Source: Platanthera guangdongensis
Lineage: Eukaryota; Streptophyta; Magnoliopsida; Asparagales; Orchidaceae
NCBI GenBank assembly: GCA_039583875.1
Contig: CM077163.1
Coordinates: 108,881,213-108,945,212 of the forward strand
Reading direction: 5' to 3'
DNA length: 64,000 nt
The translations under genes were made by a program, and so were the position numbers. Under the pieces are notes generated by a model. That model worked only from the letters and a program-made list of their open reading frames with translations. It was not told the DNA's origin and ran no database searches. Below are positions 1-11,595 of the stretch, in pieces (within the stretch, counting starts at the first letter, position 1; each line of letters begins with the position of its first letter).

Positions 1-210
1 GAACAAAGTAAGGTTGATGTTCTTGTAAAGTTGGAGATGATCCTCAATCCAGCTTCCTATTCTTTCAGATGTAGATCTGAATTCTTCTTGCAGACTTGTT
101 CAGAATCTGCCCTTAGAGACTTGTTGAGTTCAGGATCTGAACTTCTCTTCTTGTTGGATCTCTCTCTTTTTTTGATCTCTAATCTCTGCTTTTTGATGAT
201 AGAATAGGTC

Positions 211-218
211 TTTATATA
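211..218 (-). promoter_or_regulatory. TATA box of the E0 LTR
   Basis: The minus strand reads TATATAAA here, downstream of the TGTCGACAC array. The position matches the TATA box of the related E1 LTR (5272-5278). Function is inferred from sequence and position. Confidence 0.6.
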
Positions 219-362
219 GATCCATCTGAGGTTACCGGTTGATTCGGTTCATAACGGCCTTCTGACAGCTCTGACAGATGCAACAGCATTGTTAGTTATG
301 ACAGCTGTTAAGTCTTCAGTCGTGACACTTGATCCCTCATTGTACTCTATCTCAGCAGAAAA

Positions 363-752
363 GTGTCGAGATAATACTTCAAATGTCTCGACATAAATAG
401 ATCATGTATCGACACAACTCTTGATGATGTCAACACAGCTCTCATAATATCGACACAGCCCTTCTTTATCTTCTCAACACAGCTTCTGTGGAATGTGTCG
501 ACACAAGTCCTGTGTGTCGACATAATAGCTTCTAGTCTCGACAAAATTGGTGTTGACAGAATTCTGGTGTGTGTCGACATAAGTCCTGTGTGTCGACATA
601 ATTGTTGTCGATAGAATTCTGGTGTGTGTCAACACAAGTCCTATGTGTCGACACAATCGTTGTCAACAGAATTTATGTGTGACGACACAAGTCCTGAGTG
701 TCGACACAATCTGACTCCTGGTGTCGACACCATTCTTCTCAAGTGTCGACAC
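363..752. repeat. TGTCGACAC palindrome array in the E0 LTR
   Basis: About 18 to 20 copies of TGTCGACAC or one-base variants (TGTCGACAT, TGTCAACAC, TCTCGACA), mostly 15-25 bp apart with non-conserved spacers. The core GTCGAC is self-complementary. The array is directly upstream of the TATA box in transcription direction. It produces spurious open frames on both strands. Confidence 0.85.
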
Positions 753-1019
753 TTGTACTTAGAAACTTTTTCTGCATTTCCTTAACCTGCAAATTGAAAC
801 TTAACACACCATCAAATACACATTGATGAATATCATTTAGTTAGGTGTGACTTCTTCAAATCAGGTACACAGTTTCCAATGTACCCAACAAATAATCAGG
901 TTGGTCTTTGTATCCTAAGTGGTGAAATCTTCTAGATGGAATAATCCATTGAGTAAAGGGATTTATAAATTTTGATTTCTGATATTTAGTTTGATTAAAA
1001 TTAAACTTTTTGTTTTAAA

Positions 1020-1290
1020 AGTTTGAGTTCGACAAATTTAGTTGAGTTCGTCGAGCTGAGGTCGACGAAAAGTATTGATGTCGTCGATCTTTGTTCAGAG
1101 AATGATAATACTCATTTTCTGCATTACACGATCGTCGATCTCTGTTCGACGAAATATATTGATTTTGTCAAGCACCCTGTCTTGAGTAATCATACTCAAA
1201 CCCTGGGTTTAGAGTTCGTCGATCGCCGTTCTACCCAAAATACTGATTTCGTCGATATGAGTTCGACGAATTTTGTTGAACAGTAGTTTT
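1020..1290. repeat. TCGTCGA/TCGACGA motif cluster inside E2
   Basis: About ten copies of TTCGTCGA, GTCGACGAA and similar words within 270 bp, directly after the gag stop in minus orientation. The same word family fills 4043-4381 in the E2 LTR. An 87-codon open frame on the plus strand here is a by-product of the repeats. The segment resembles the internal TGTCGACAC array in E1. Confidence 0.6.
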
Positions 1291-1314
1291 ATGTGAATTT
1301 TTACTTTTCTTTTT

Positions 1315-2915
1315 CTATGATTGATTTTTCTGTGAAGTTTCTGTTGGTTTATTATTAACTTCTACAATTTTTTCTTTACCCTTAGTAGAATCAAATTTGA
1401 TGGAGGTAGATAATATATTTTTCTTAAGAATAGGTGGCTGACTAGATGATGCCCCTAAACTTAGTTTACCATTGAGCGTAGCATTGACTGTGCTAGTGAT
1501 GTCGATTAATTTTATACTTCTCCCATTAAGGGATTCTTCAATTTTTTAGCCTCATTTAATTCAGTTTTTAATGAGATGATTTGTGCAGAAGCTACATCTA
1601 GTTCATCTTTTTATTTAATGTTTACAGAAAACAAGTTATCATATTCAATAAATTTATCTCTGAGAAGCTTGATTTCCTTCTCAGGTGTAATTAAGTCTTT
1701 GCACAGTATCTTAAATTCAGTTTTAAAAAGTTTAGAAGTAAAATCAAAGGAGGATATTACATGATCCTCTTCAGGCTCAGAATCTTCAGCTTCTGATTCT
1801 TCAGCTTCTGATGGATTGTTTGATGCATTGATAGCCATCAAACAAATCTCTTTGGCTTTAGCCTCTTCCTCATCTTCATTGGAGCTGGAAGATGAAGATT
1901 CTTCTTCTGTCTCACTCAAAGTTTCTGCAACAAAGCCTTTCTCCTTCCTCTTATGCTTGCTTGAGGAGGACTTGTTGTACTGCTTTCTGGAGTCCTTGTC
2001 TCTTCTTTTCTCCTTCGTCTGACTCTCTGGACACTCAGGAAAAATGTGTCCAGATTTTCTACAACCAAAGCAGACAATATCCTTGGTAGGAGTTTTGTCA
2101 AATATTGGTCTGTCATCTTATCTGGATGACTTCCTTCTGAAATCTTTTCTGGCCATCTTGTAAAATCTTTTGGCCAGCAAGCTTAGGAGTACTTCATTTG
2201 CTGATGGAGCTTCTGATTCTTCGGATGCCTTGAAAGCAATGTTTTGCTCTTTCCTTCCTGATGAGGAGGTCTTCTGCTCAGCTGCTTCTCTTATCTTTAT
2301 AAGCTGCTCATAGGACTTGAGCCTGCCTAGTATAGACTCAGTGGATATTTCATTCAGGCTTCTAGCCTCCTTGATTGGCCAAATCCTGGAGTCCCATATG
2401 CTGGGAAAGCACATAATAATCTTGTCATTTTCTCAGGTAGTGATATGTTCTTGTCTAGGTTCTTCAGCTCATTGATGATCAAGCTGAGTCTATTGTACAT
2501 ATCAGCAACTAACTCTGATTCTTCTTTTTGAAGTTCTCATATTGGGAAATAAGATGAGATCTTCTATCTTTTCTTTCATCAGCAGAGCCAGCAACCATTT
2601 CATTTAGGGAATCCCAGATCTCTTTGGCTGAAGAGCATTCAGCAACTTTTTGAAAGATATCATCAGACATAGTCTGAGCTAGGATATTCATGGCTTTAGC
2701 ATCAGCCATCTTCAAATTCTTTTGAGCTCCTGTCCACTTAGGTGGTGGAACTACTGAGGTACTTGTTGATGTCGATACAAATGGAGTAGGGGGACCTGTC
2801 AAAATAAAATTATAGATGTCTTCATCAATTGAATTCATATAAAGTCTGATCCTTGCCTTCCAGAGAGCAAACTTGTTAAGGTTGCACACTGGAGGTCCGG
2901 TGATTGAGTATTTTT
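1315..2915 (-). pseudogene. gag: E2 Gag remnant
   Basis: Minus-strand pieces give a copia Gag in order. An N-terminal UBN2-type region (about 2889-2509, including FALWKARIRLYM and AKEIWDSL) is followed by a middle region (2414-2118). A zinc knuckle CFGCRKSGHIFPEC at about 2078-2037 is followed by a Ser/Glu-rich acidic stretch and a coiled-coil-like tail ending near 1611. A last open stretch, Lys/Asn-rich, ends with a TAG at 1317-1315. Frames change between pieces and no intact ATG leads into the N-terminal region, so it is a pseudogene. Gag would form the particle and bind RNA through the knuckle. No protease or polymerase follows. Confidence 0.75.
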
Positions 2916-3011
2916 ATTCTATGTCATGATATAAGAAAGACACTAGAGATAATAAGATCTATCAAAGATCTTTTAGTTCAGGTGTTAGCCTGTGAAACCA
3001 AACAACCTTAC

Positions 3012-3023
3012 CCTCTGATACCA
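3012..3023 (-). other. Primer-binding site of E2
   Basis: The minus strand reads TGGTATCAGAGG, complementary to the 3' end of plant initiator-methionine tRNA, two bases after the LTR end (...CTTTCA). This fixes the orientation of E2 and the LTR boundary at 3026. Confidence 0.85.
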
Positions 3024-3025
3024 AT

Positions 3026-4524
3026 TGAAAGTGAGGGATACATCTGTCTTAACTCTAGAGTGGGGTGAATAGAGTATTTTAAAAAACTTGATTAGTTTTT
3101 ATTGCAGAATTAAAATGAGTGATAGCTATAAGTATAGAGAGAAATAAAAACCAAACAATCACAGCACAACAGATAAAAAATAGAGCAATCCAGATGACAC
3201 AAAGATTTTATAGTGGTTCCCCAAAACATGGTACATCCACTCTTCTACCACCCTTATAGGAACCCACTACAGGTTTTTGATTAGGTGCCCTGCCACCACA
3301 AGTTTTTGCTCAGGTGCCCTGTCATCACAAGATCTATTTTAAGGGAGATCACACAACCCTTTAAGCTTTTGATCAGGTGCACAAAAACCAAACCAAGTCT
3401 TTTAATCAGGAGACTTGACAACCAAAGGGGTTAACTTTTGGAGGGAGTTATAACCTTGTATATAGTTGGAAAAAGAAAAGTGATGATGTTCTTCTCTGTC
3501 AACAGTCTAAGAGAAGACTAGTAGATTTGATGTTGTCAACGCTCTCCCTTAGATGTAGAGTGGTTCAGGAAGATGAGAGCTTTGCACAGGATGTAGGTCG
3601 TCAGATTGTAGAACATCTTCAAAAGCTTTTTGGATTGATATTAAATAGTTGTCCCTTGAAAGTTCTGAAGCTGATGATGAAGAATTCTATAAGAATCTTT
3701 GTATGTCTCTGTATATCTGTGTATATCTCTGTGTATAATCTTCTAAAAGATGACCTTTTATATTTCTTGCAGAAATTAGCATTTGAATTTTGAATTCTAT
3801 CCTTGATTGACTGCATAAAATCTGGGAGTTAAACGGCTAGTAATTGTCTTTAATTTGTTTCCTCAACTGTCCCAACAATTTAGCAAAATAATTACACTGT
3901 GAATACCATAATTAATGTTACCTTGAAACGACTATATTCTTGAGAATATGAAGCATTAATTATCAGTGCATTTATAGATATATAATAATAAATTTTGAAA
4001 TCCAACTGCCTTAGTCAATACTGGAAAAATACAGGGAAGTTAGTCGAACAGAACCTGTGAGAATGTAGTTGAACTGAATATGTTTCGTCGACCAAAGATC
4101 CAATTTCATCGAACTAAAACCTCTCTTTCATCGAGCAGAGCTCCAAGATCTCTGAACAGAAAATTCATTTTCAATCTGAGCTCCAAGATCATCGAATTGA
4201 GATAGTCTTTTCGTCGTGCTAAGCTTCTGGGAAGAAATCGGGATTCGTCGATCTCTGCTAAGATTTCATCGAACTCAGCTCAAAGGAGAAGTTGTGTTTG
4301 TCGAGCTAAGCTAGGATTTCGTCGAACGCAGCTCAGAGAAATAAGTGAGTTCGTCAAACTCCGATCGACGAAAGTCGAGCTTAATTCAGCAATTTTCGAA
4401 TGACTTTTTCTGCTCTTCGAATAGTACTTTCTCTGGGGGGTCTTCTGTCTTCTAAGTCTTCTGAAGGTGAAAACCAATCATTCTAGGTTTGATGTCTTGA
4501 CTTAGACTATGACAAAAACCTATG
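3026..4524 (-). repeat. E2 5' LTR, main part
   Basis: LTR from the primer-binding-site edge at 3026 to the E1 insertion point. Minus-strand landmarks are the motif array (4381-4043) and then a TATA box, TATAAAAGG, at 3762-3754. The remaining LTR start is at 16098-16190. The last five bases (4520-4524, CTATG) are the E1 target duplication. Confidence 0.75.
4043..4381. repeat. TCGTCGA motif array in the E2 LTR
   Basis: Roughly a dozen copies of (T/C)TCGTCGA or TCATCGAA and complements, often preceding 'act' or 'gct'. It lies upstream of the TATA box at 3762-3754 on the minus strand, the position occupied by other palindrome arrays in this window. Confidence 0.65.
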
Positions 4525-4672
4525 TGTTGGGTACATTGGAAAATATGTACCAGATTTGAAGAAGCCTCATCTTACTCAATGATATGCATCAAGGTGTATT
4601 TGATGTTGTTTTGAGTTTATATGTGCAAGTTAAGAAAATGCAAGAATGCAGGAAACGTTTCTAAGTCCATGA

Positions 4673-5137
4673 GTCGACACCAGAAGAAGCTATGTCGACA
4701 CTTATGAAGGCTTGTGTCGATACTGGAGAAAAGCTGTGTCGACACCTGGAGTCAATTATGTCGACACTTGGAATGGCTGTGTCGACACCAGAAGAAACTG
4801 TGTCGACATACAGAGGCAGTGTCGACACACAAAAAAGCTTAGTCGACATTAACTGTGTCAACACACAGAGGCAGTGTCGACGCACAGAAGACTTTGTCGA
4901 CATCAACTGTGTCGACACACAGGACTTGTGTCGACACATAGCAGAGTTTCAACAAAGTTGATTTTTGTGAAGAAAATAAGTGATTGTGTCGACACACAGA
5001 ACTAGTGTCGACACATTCTACAGAAGCTGTGTCGAGAAGCAGTTTCAACACCAAGGGAGCTGTGTAGACACCACCAAGGCTTGTGTCGACACTTAGTCTA
5101 CTTGTGTCGACACATGATGAAGTTCAGTCTCGACACT
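4673..5137. repeat. TGTCGACAC palindrome array in the E1 5' LTR
   Basis: About 20 copies of TGTCGACAC and one-base variants, spaced mostly 15-23 bp apart with dissimilar spacers, ending about 130 bp before the TATA box. A matching array is in the 3' LTR (14503-14968) and a third copy lies before ORF3 (11596-11880). The spacing resembles a set of protein-binding sites. No binding protein can be named from sequence. Confidence 0.9.
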
Positions 5138-5271
5138 TTGCTGAAAGAGAGAGAGTTTGAAGAAGTGACTGGAAGACTTGACAGCTGCCATAACAAACCG
5201 GTCTACTGCAACTATCGGAGCTGTCAGAAGTTTATTAAAAACCGAATCTGCCGGTTACCATGGAGGAAGTC

Positions 5272-5278
5272 TATATAA
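5272..5278 (+). promoter_or_regulatory. TATA box of the E1 5' LTR
   Basis: TATATAA followed by a purine-rich leader, 135 bp downstream of the palindrome array. The equivalent in the 3' LTR is at 15103-15110. Predicted start of the U3/R transcript; inferred from motif and position. Confidence 0.65.
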
Positions 5279-6276
5279 AGACATTCTCTATCAACAGAAG
5301 AATATGTATATACACATGAGATAAAAAAACACGAAAAACAGAAGAAGATTTTCAACAGAAGATCTAAGAAGACATGCTTAAGTGGTGATCTACTTAAAGT
5401 TTGTCAAGAGAATTCAAAGAAGAATTCAGAAGAATCTTCAGAAGAATTTGGAGAGAGAGAGCTACATCTATTCAAGTGAAGAAAGGGACTTACATCAACA
5501 AGTCTCTTAAGTACAGATTCTGAATCAGTCTGCCAAGAAGAATTCAGATTGATTTCTGAATTTCAAGAAAGAAGCTGATTGAAGATCAACTTCAAAGGAG
5601 ATCAACCCTACTGTGTTCAAATTCAAGAATCTTTGAAGAAAGGTAAGACAGGTTGATCTCTAACATCAGATTCTTTCAAGAACTGATCAAGAAACCTTCC
5701 ATCCTTTCTCTCTCAACCAGGGTGGTGGTAAATTTCAAATTTACATCTATTTTCAGTAGGATCTTTTTAAGATATGAGTTGTAAGCCTGATTTATAAAGG
5801 CTGAGTTGTAGGAGATTAAGTTCTTTGAGGGGTAGGCCTTATTGAAGGCTGAGGTAGGGCTGAGAGCCCGAGTTGTAGGAGATTTTCATCTCTGAATTCT
5901 AGGGCTTGTTGAAGGCTGAGGTAGGGCAGATTGTCTGAGCTATAGGAGTGTGGACTCACTCTGAGTTGTAGGAGCCTTATTTGGGTTCCGAGCTATAAGA
6001 TCTGCGGATCTAAGGAGCAGGAAAGAAGTTAGGCTGAATCTAGCACACTGCTAGATAGGTGAAGGGGAAAAGTGGATGTACCCAGACCTTGGGGAACCAC
6101 TATAAATCAATGTGCCATCTGTGATTGTGTGTGGTATTGTTATTTCTGTGCTGTGATAGCTGTAGAATTATATGTTTCTATTAATTAAATGAATTAATAT
6201 TCTGCCTTAGAAGGAAAAAGAATTGAACATATTCACCCCCCCCCCCTCTAGGGGTTTAGAAACCAATTCTTTCAAG

Positions 6277-6288
6277 TGGTATTAGAGG
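6277..6288 (+). other. Primer-binding site of E1
   Basis: TGGTATTAGAGG, two bases after the LTR end. It differs by one base from the TGGTATCAGAGG seen in C3 and E2. Complementary to initiator-methionine tRNA. Confidence 0.88.
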
Positions 6289-6354
6289 GAGGTTCCTTAA
6301 AGAAAGACTTAACAGTCTGAGTTAGATCTGTAAGGCAGAAGTAAGTTAAAGAAG

Positions 6355-8394
6355 ATGGGTTCAGGAGAAAACCATAAAGAACTTGGTTCAATGAAGTTGC
6401 CTATCTGCAGGAAGGAAATCTTTGGAATATGGAAGAAAAGGGTCAGATTATTTATGGAGGCATCTGATCCTAGAATTTATATAACGATTAAGGAAGGACC
6501 ATATATTCCAATGAAGGTTTCTATTCTTGATTCTAATCAAAGGATTCCTAAGGATTTTTCAGAAATGACTAAGGATGAGATCATCTTGGCTACAATGGAT
6601 AAAAGAGCACAGAATATTATAGTGAGTGCTATAGATGACTCAACATTCCAGAATTTGATTCACTACAAAACCTCCAAGGAGATGTGGGACACTTTGGTTG
6701 TCTACATGTAGGGTTCTGAAGAGGTTAGGCAAGATAGAAAGTCTATGCTTAATCAAGAATATGAGAGTTTCAGACAAGCCAAGTCTGATAGAATAACTAA
6801 ATGTTATAAGAAGTTCTACATAATTGTAAATGAACTAATGTCCTATGGAAGAATATTCAGTACATATGAGCTGAATGACAAATTCCTTAGGTCTTTGACT
6901 AAGGATTGGGATACAAAGATCTTTGCCATAAGGGAAGTGGCCAGACTGGCTGAAATTTCACCTCCAACACTGTTTGACAAATTGCTGTCTTATGAGATGC
7001 AGCTGTTGGCTAGAAAGGAGGAAGAGAAAAATACAAAGGTTGACTAAAGAGAAAAGTCAGTGGCCTTCAAGGTAGAAGCCATAATGAAGAACAGGAGGAT
7101 GTCTCCATCTTCTCCTAAGAAAGATGCAGAAGTGATCTCAGAAAATTCTGATAATCACAGTTCAGACAGTAGTAATTCTGATGAAGACTTTGCTGCTTTC
7201 ACAAGGCAGTTTCAGAGATTCTTAAAAAATAAGCAGTGGAAATCTAAGCCATACTCATCTTAGTTCAAGGATGACTATTATCAGAAGAGGAAATCATACA
7301 GGAAGGACAGGAGTGGGACAAAGCCTAGCAAGTCAACTACATCAAAGATTATTTGTTATTGCTGCAACAGACCTGGACATGTTGTGGCTGACTGTCTAGG
7401 CAAAAGGAAGGAGTCTGCTCATAAAAATAAGTCTCAGCATAAGAGCAAGAAGGAGAAATCCTTGGTAGCTAAGAAAGAGAAAAGTTGGGCAGATCAATCA
7501 ACTTCAGAGTCTGAATCTTAGGCTGAGGCCTATATTGGTTTGTTTACAACAGAAGAAGAGGATGAGTTCTTGAAATTACTGGACTCTATCAATGAGCAAG
7601 AAGACCATTAGTGCAAAGGACTGATGGCTTTGTCTGAAGAAGACTAGTGTCAGGATCAACTTGGTCCCAGTAAGGTAAAAAGTTTATCTATAGATTCTGA
7701 TTACTATACTGGGTCAGAATCAGATGCATCTGCATCAAGAGATGTGGATGGGTCTGAATCTGAAGGAGATATTCATCATCTTATAGATGAATATGGGGAT
7801 TTGTTGTAGGCACTCAAGAGAAGCAAAAACCTGGCCAAAAATCAGGCTAAGAAAATTACAGCTCTTAAGTTGGTTGTATCTGATTCAGAAAAGCTGCTGG
7901 ATCAGAAGATGAATGAGATTGCCAAGCTGAAAAAAATAACTATTATTCAGATGGGAACAATCACATTCAAAAATGATCAGATCAAAAGTCTGGAAGACAG
8001 ACTTCAGAAAGAGAAGGAAATAGTGGCTAGTTTCTCTAAGCCAAAATCTATCCTACCCTTAATTGATGACTTTGTGTCTCAAAAGGGTAAGGCAGGATTA
8101 GGCTTTAAGGGAACTGCATGGGCTACCCAGTCCAATAATAAAGGCAAATCCCCAACGCAAAACAAAAGATCTGTTGCCAACAATACAGCTAAGATTGTAC
8201 CTAAAAAGAGGTATAATACGTATGAGTGCTGGTGCTGTGGCAAGATAGTCCATTATACCTTAGACTGTTGGCACAACACCAGTGTCAGGAAGAATAGTAG
8301 TCTACCTATTAGAAGAGCTGCAGGCAGATTTCTCAAGTTTCAGGCTAACTTGAACCGAGGACCCAAAAGTTATTTGGGTTCTAAGGTTAAGTAA
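6355..8394 (+). pseudogene. gag: E1 Gag (interrupted)
   Basis: Starts ATG at 6355 (MGSGENHKELGSMKLP). An N-terminal UBN2-type capsid region carries FGIWKKRVRLFM and EGPYIPMK, the latter shared with C3. A zinc knuckle CYCCNRPGHVVADC follows at about 7352-7393. Then come Lys-rich and acidic Ser-rich stretches, a coiled coil (about 7870-8030) and a second knuckle CWCCGKIVHYTLDC at about 8229-8270. It ends with a TAA at 8392-8394 directly before pol. Internal stops at 6709, 7045, 7261, 7519, 7609, 7645 and 7807 break the frame. It would assemble the particle and bind RNA. Confidence 0.85.
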
Positions 8395-8397
8395 TCT

Positions 8398-11300
8398 TTG
8401 TTGCAGGTGAGTCCAAGTTGCCATTCCCCTATATGGTACTTGGACAGTGGATGTTCCAGGCACATGACTGGAATAAGAGGATTGCTGAAGGACTACTCAC
8501 GAATATTGAATGGGCCTAATGTAATCTTTGGTGATTCTGAAAAAGGAGTCATCAAAGGGTTTGGTAACATTTCTAACAACTTAATCACTATCACTCAAGT
8601 GGCTTATGTAAAGGGTTTGAAACACAACCTAATAAGCATAAGCCAGCTGCGTGATCTTGGATATGACATTTCATTTATCAAGAATGGGTGTCATATCAAG
8701 AGGTCAAGTGATCAAAAAGTCATATTGACTGGCTATAGAAAAAGAAATGTGTATTGCCTAAACTTTGAGAGTGAGAATAAAAATTCTCATATCTGTCTTG
8801 TGGCTAATGAGAAAGTCTCTCATTGTGTCAAATGGCACAAAGGCTAGCTCATCTTAACTACAAGACTATTGTCCAACTCTTTAGTAAAGAGTTAGTGAGT
8901 AATGGTCCTCAAGTTAAGTGCTTTAAGGATGGAATATGCTCAGCTTGTCAAAAAGGCAAGCAGACCAGAGCCTCCTTTCATAGCCTAGAAATCAAAGACT
9001 CAGTGAGGTGCTTATACCTCTTGCATATGGATTTATTTGTTCCTATTCCAGTTCATAGTCTAGGTAGGAAGGTCTACACTTTTGTGGTTGTAGATGACTA
9101 TTCTAGATTTTCATGGGTATTCTATCTAAGGCAGAAATCTGAAACCCCATATGTCTTCTGCAATTTTGTTAAACAAATTCAGAATGAATTAGATAGTTCA
9201 GTGGTCAAAATCAGAAGTGACCATGGAACTAAATTCCAATCTGAAAGTATGACAAGGTTGTGTGAAGAATTTGGGATTCATCAGGAATTCTCCTCACCTA
9301 AAACACCTCAGCAAAATGGCATTGCTGAAAGAACGAATAGGGTATTGATTGAGGCTGGAAGAACACTATTGAGTGACACTACTCTCCCAGAATATTTCTG
9401 GGCTGAGGCTGTAAACACTGCATGCCATGTGCTCAATAGGGATTCCATCAACAAAAGCCACAAAAAGACACCCTATGAGGTTATAAAAGGCAGAAAACCA
9501 AACTTATCCTATTTTAGGATCTTTGGTTGCAAGTGTAATGTGCTTAACAATGTCAAGTCTCACCTAATTAAGTTTGCTGCCAAATCTCAAGATGGGATAT
9601 TTGTTGGGTATAGCAACAATAGTAAGGCTTATAGGGTCTACAATTTGGCTACTCAAGTTGTAGAAGAGTCTGTTCATGTCATATTTGATGAATCTAGACT
9701 TATTAACAGTGATTTGCCTAGTAGTTCTTGTAGCTCTATAGGTATACAATAGAAGATGGACCAGCTTACTATCAGAGAAGATTCAACTGCAAAGCAGGAT
9801 GAGGAAAATGGTAGTTGCGGTCCAGGGGGAGTACAAGACACTCATGAGGATAATGAAGACCATGAGGTGCAGCATAATGAAGAGATTGAAGAAGGTCAAA
9901 CTGTTGATAGATTATCTCCAGCAGTTAAACATTTAAAGGATCATCCTGCACACCAGATCATTGGTGATCCAAGACATGGAGTACAAACAAGAAGCAGGAA
10001 CTTAAACACAGTTCTTTGCTCATGCTTCTTATCTCAACTGTAACCCAAGAGCTTTGAAGAAGCTATTCAAGACCCACACTGGATTGATGCTATGCAGGAG
10101 GAGTTAAATCAATTCAGAAGGTTCAAGGTCTGGGAGTTGGTTCCAAAACCAAAGGACCACAATGTCATAGGGACAAAGTGGAGTTATAGAAATAAGCTTG
10201 ACGAGAGTGGGATCATAGTGAAGAACAAGGCAAGACTAGTTGCCAAAGGATACAGGTGGGAAGAGGGCATAGACTTTGATCATACTTTTGCTCCAGTATC
10301 AAGGTTGGAAGCAATAAGGCTATTCCCTGCCTATGCAGCATATCAAGGCTTCAAAGTGTTCCAAATGGATGTTAAGTCGGCATTCTTAAATGGAGACTTA
10401 AAAGAGGTGGTCTATGTAGAACAACCCTCAGGTTTTGTTGATCCACTCAATCCTAATTATGTTTATAAACTTAGGAAAGCTTTATATGGGTTGAAACAAG
10501 CCCCAAGGGCTTGATATGAAACCCTGTCTACTTTCCTCATTGAGAACAAATTCTCAAGGGGGAAAATAGACAAGGCTCTATTCCTTAGAGAATCCCAAGG
10601 AAAGATCATCCTAGTCCAAATATATGTTGATGACATAATATTTGGTTCTACTAAAAACAACCTTTGTAGAAAATTTGCAAAACTTATGCAAGGAAAGTTT
10701 GAGATGAGCGGTATGGGAGAACTTAAGTTATTCTTGGGACTCCAAGTAAGACAGACTGATGATGGCTTGTCCATATCCCAGTCTAAGTTCACCCAGGAGT
10801 TAATTAAGAAGTATGGTATGGAGTCATCCACTGCCATGAGAACTCCAATGGGGACAAGTATGTCTCTAAGCAAAGATGATGTAGGGAAAACTGTAGATGA
10901 GTCTTTGTATAGAGGGATAGTTGGATTCCTCCTTTATCTAACTGCTAGTAGACCTGACATCATGTATGCTACATGTGTTTGTGCTAGGTACCAATCTTGC
11001 CCTAAAGAATCTCATTATACTGCTGTCAAAAGGATTTTGAGATATCTTAAGGTCACAACTAATCTAGGCCTTTGGTATCCTAGGAATAGAGATTTTCTAC
11101 TAATAGGCTATTCAGATGCAGACTTTGTAGGATGCAAAGTAGATAGGAAAAGCACAACAGGTGCCTGTCAATTTCTAGGAGGAAGATTTGGTGTCATGGA
11201 GCTGTAAGAAGCAGACTAGTGTGGCAATTTCCACAACTGAGTCTGAGTATGTTGCTGCAGGAAGTTGCTGTGCACAGCTTTTATGGATACAGCATCAGTT

Positions 11301-11568
11301 AGAAGATTATGGTATTCAGGTAAGTAGAACTCCATTATTATGTGATTCTACTAGTGCTATTTCTATTGCTCATAATCATGTTTCTCATAGTAGAACAAAG
11401 CATATAGAAATAAGATACCATTTTCTTAGAGATCATGTAGAGAAAGAAGATATTTCTTTAGAATTTGTTAATACAGATTTACAAATTGCTGACATGTTCA
11501 CTAAGCCATTAGATGAAACTAAATTCAATAATTTCAAAATTGAATTTGGAATGTTGAAAATAAATTAA
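8398..11568 (+). pseudogene. pol: E1 Pol: protease-integrase-RT-RNaseH (interrupted)
   Basis: Domain order is copia type. The protease active site is [12 protein letters not shown] near 8450. The integrase has an HHCC finger (AHLNYK ... CSACQKG) and a catalytic triad visible as HMDLF, RSDHGTKF and NGIAERTNR. RT has [11 protein letters not shown] and the YVDD box near 10625. RNaseH has YSDADF and TTESEYVAAGS. Breaks include a frame change near 8840, a stop at 9750, a stop at 10041, a TGG-to-TGA change at 10513-10515 in APRA-stop, and a frame change near 11200. The catalytic residues are still present, so decay is fairly recent. Confidence 0.9.
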
Positions 11569-11595
11569 TTTAACAAATTTGGCTAAGTAAAATTG

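Larger units (their letters stand above)
1..890 (-). repeat. E0: copia 5' LTR (minus), truncated by the window edge
   Basis: Read on the minus strand this begins TGTTGGGTACATTGG at 890, the same start as the E1 LTR at 4525, and stays alignable with it: the 'gatttgaagaag' block, the 'gtttctaag' block, the array of TGTCGACAC motifs, then a TATA box. No polypurine tract lies to its right (891 onward reads aataatcagg), so 890 is the outer 5' edge of an element whose body lies left of the window, or a solo LTR. About 890 of an expected ~1,750 bp are visible. The 5-bp duplicate would be aataa (891-895); its partner is outside the window. Confidence 0.85.
891..4524 (-). mobile_element. E2: copia element remnant (minus), left part
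   Basis: In minus orientation: 5' LTR (16190 to 16098, then 4524 to 3026, split by E1), a primer-binding site, a broken gag, a short motif array, then truncation by E0 at 890/891. No pol, 3' LTR or polypurine tract is visible. The LTR start on the minus strand is TGTTGGAACCCTACC at 16190 and its end is ...CTTTCA at 3026. Joining 4524 to 16103 restores a continuous LTR, as expected if E1 landed in it. The base at 16191 marks the outer edge of E2. Confidence 0.75.
4525..6274 (+). repeat. E1 5' LTR
   Basis: Starts TGTTGGGTACATTGG and ends AATTCTTTCA, 1,750 bp. Contains the TGTCGACAC array (4673-5137), a TATA box (5272-5278), repeats of 'gagttgtaggag' and 'ggctgaggtaggg' around 5800-6000, and an 11-C tract at 6236-6246 close to the 3' edge. 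The 3' LTR has the same layout. Confidence 0.95.

Noticed and set aside
4673..5137. CRISPR-like array (short repeats with ~20-bp unique spacers)
   Set aside because: Repeats are only 9 bp, spacing is irregular, the array lies within paired LTRs of a plant retrotransposon, and no cas genes exist here.
4661..5278. Several open frames of 60-92 codons on both strands with recurring Cys-Arg-His, Val-Asp-Thr and Met-Ser-Thr words (also at 347-656, 14523-14885)
   Set aside because: They are produced by the TGTCGACAC array, which has no stop in several frames. They occur on both strands and at every copy of the LTR, and have no homologous start or domain.
8384..8409. Short intron across the gag stop (AAG-GTTAAG ... 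TTGCAG)
   Set aside because: It would be only about 25 nt, below the minimum for plant introns; a more distant donor cannot be excluded, so the acceptor is discussed in the findings.
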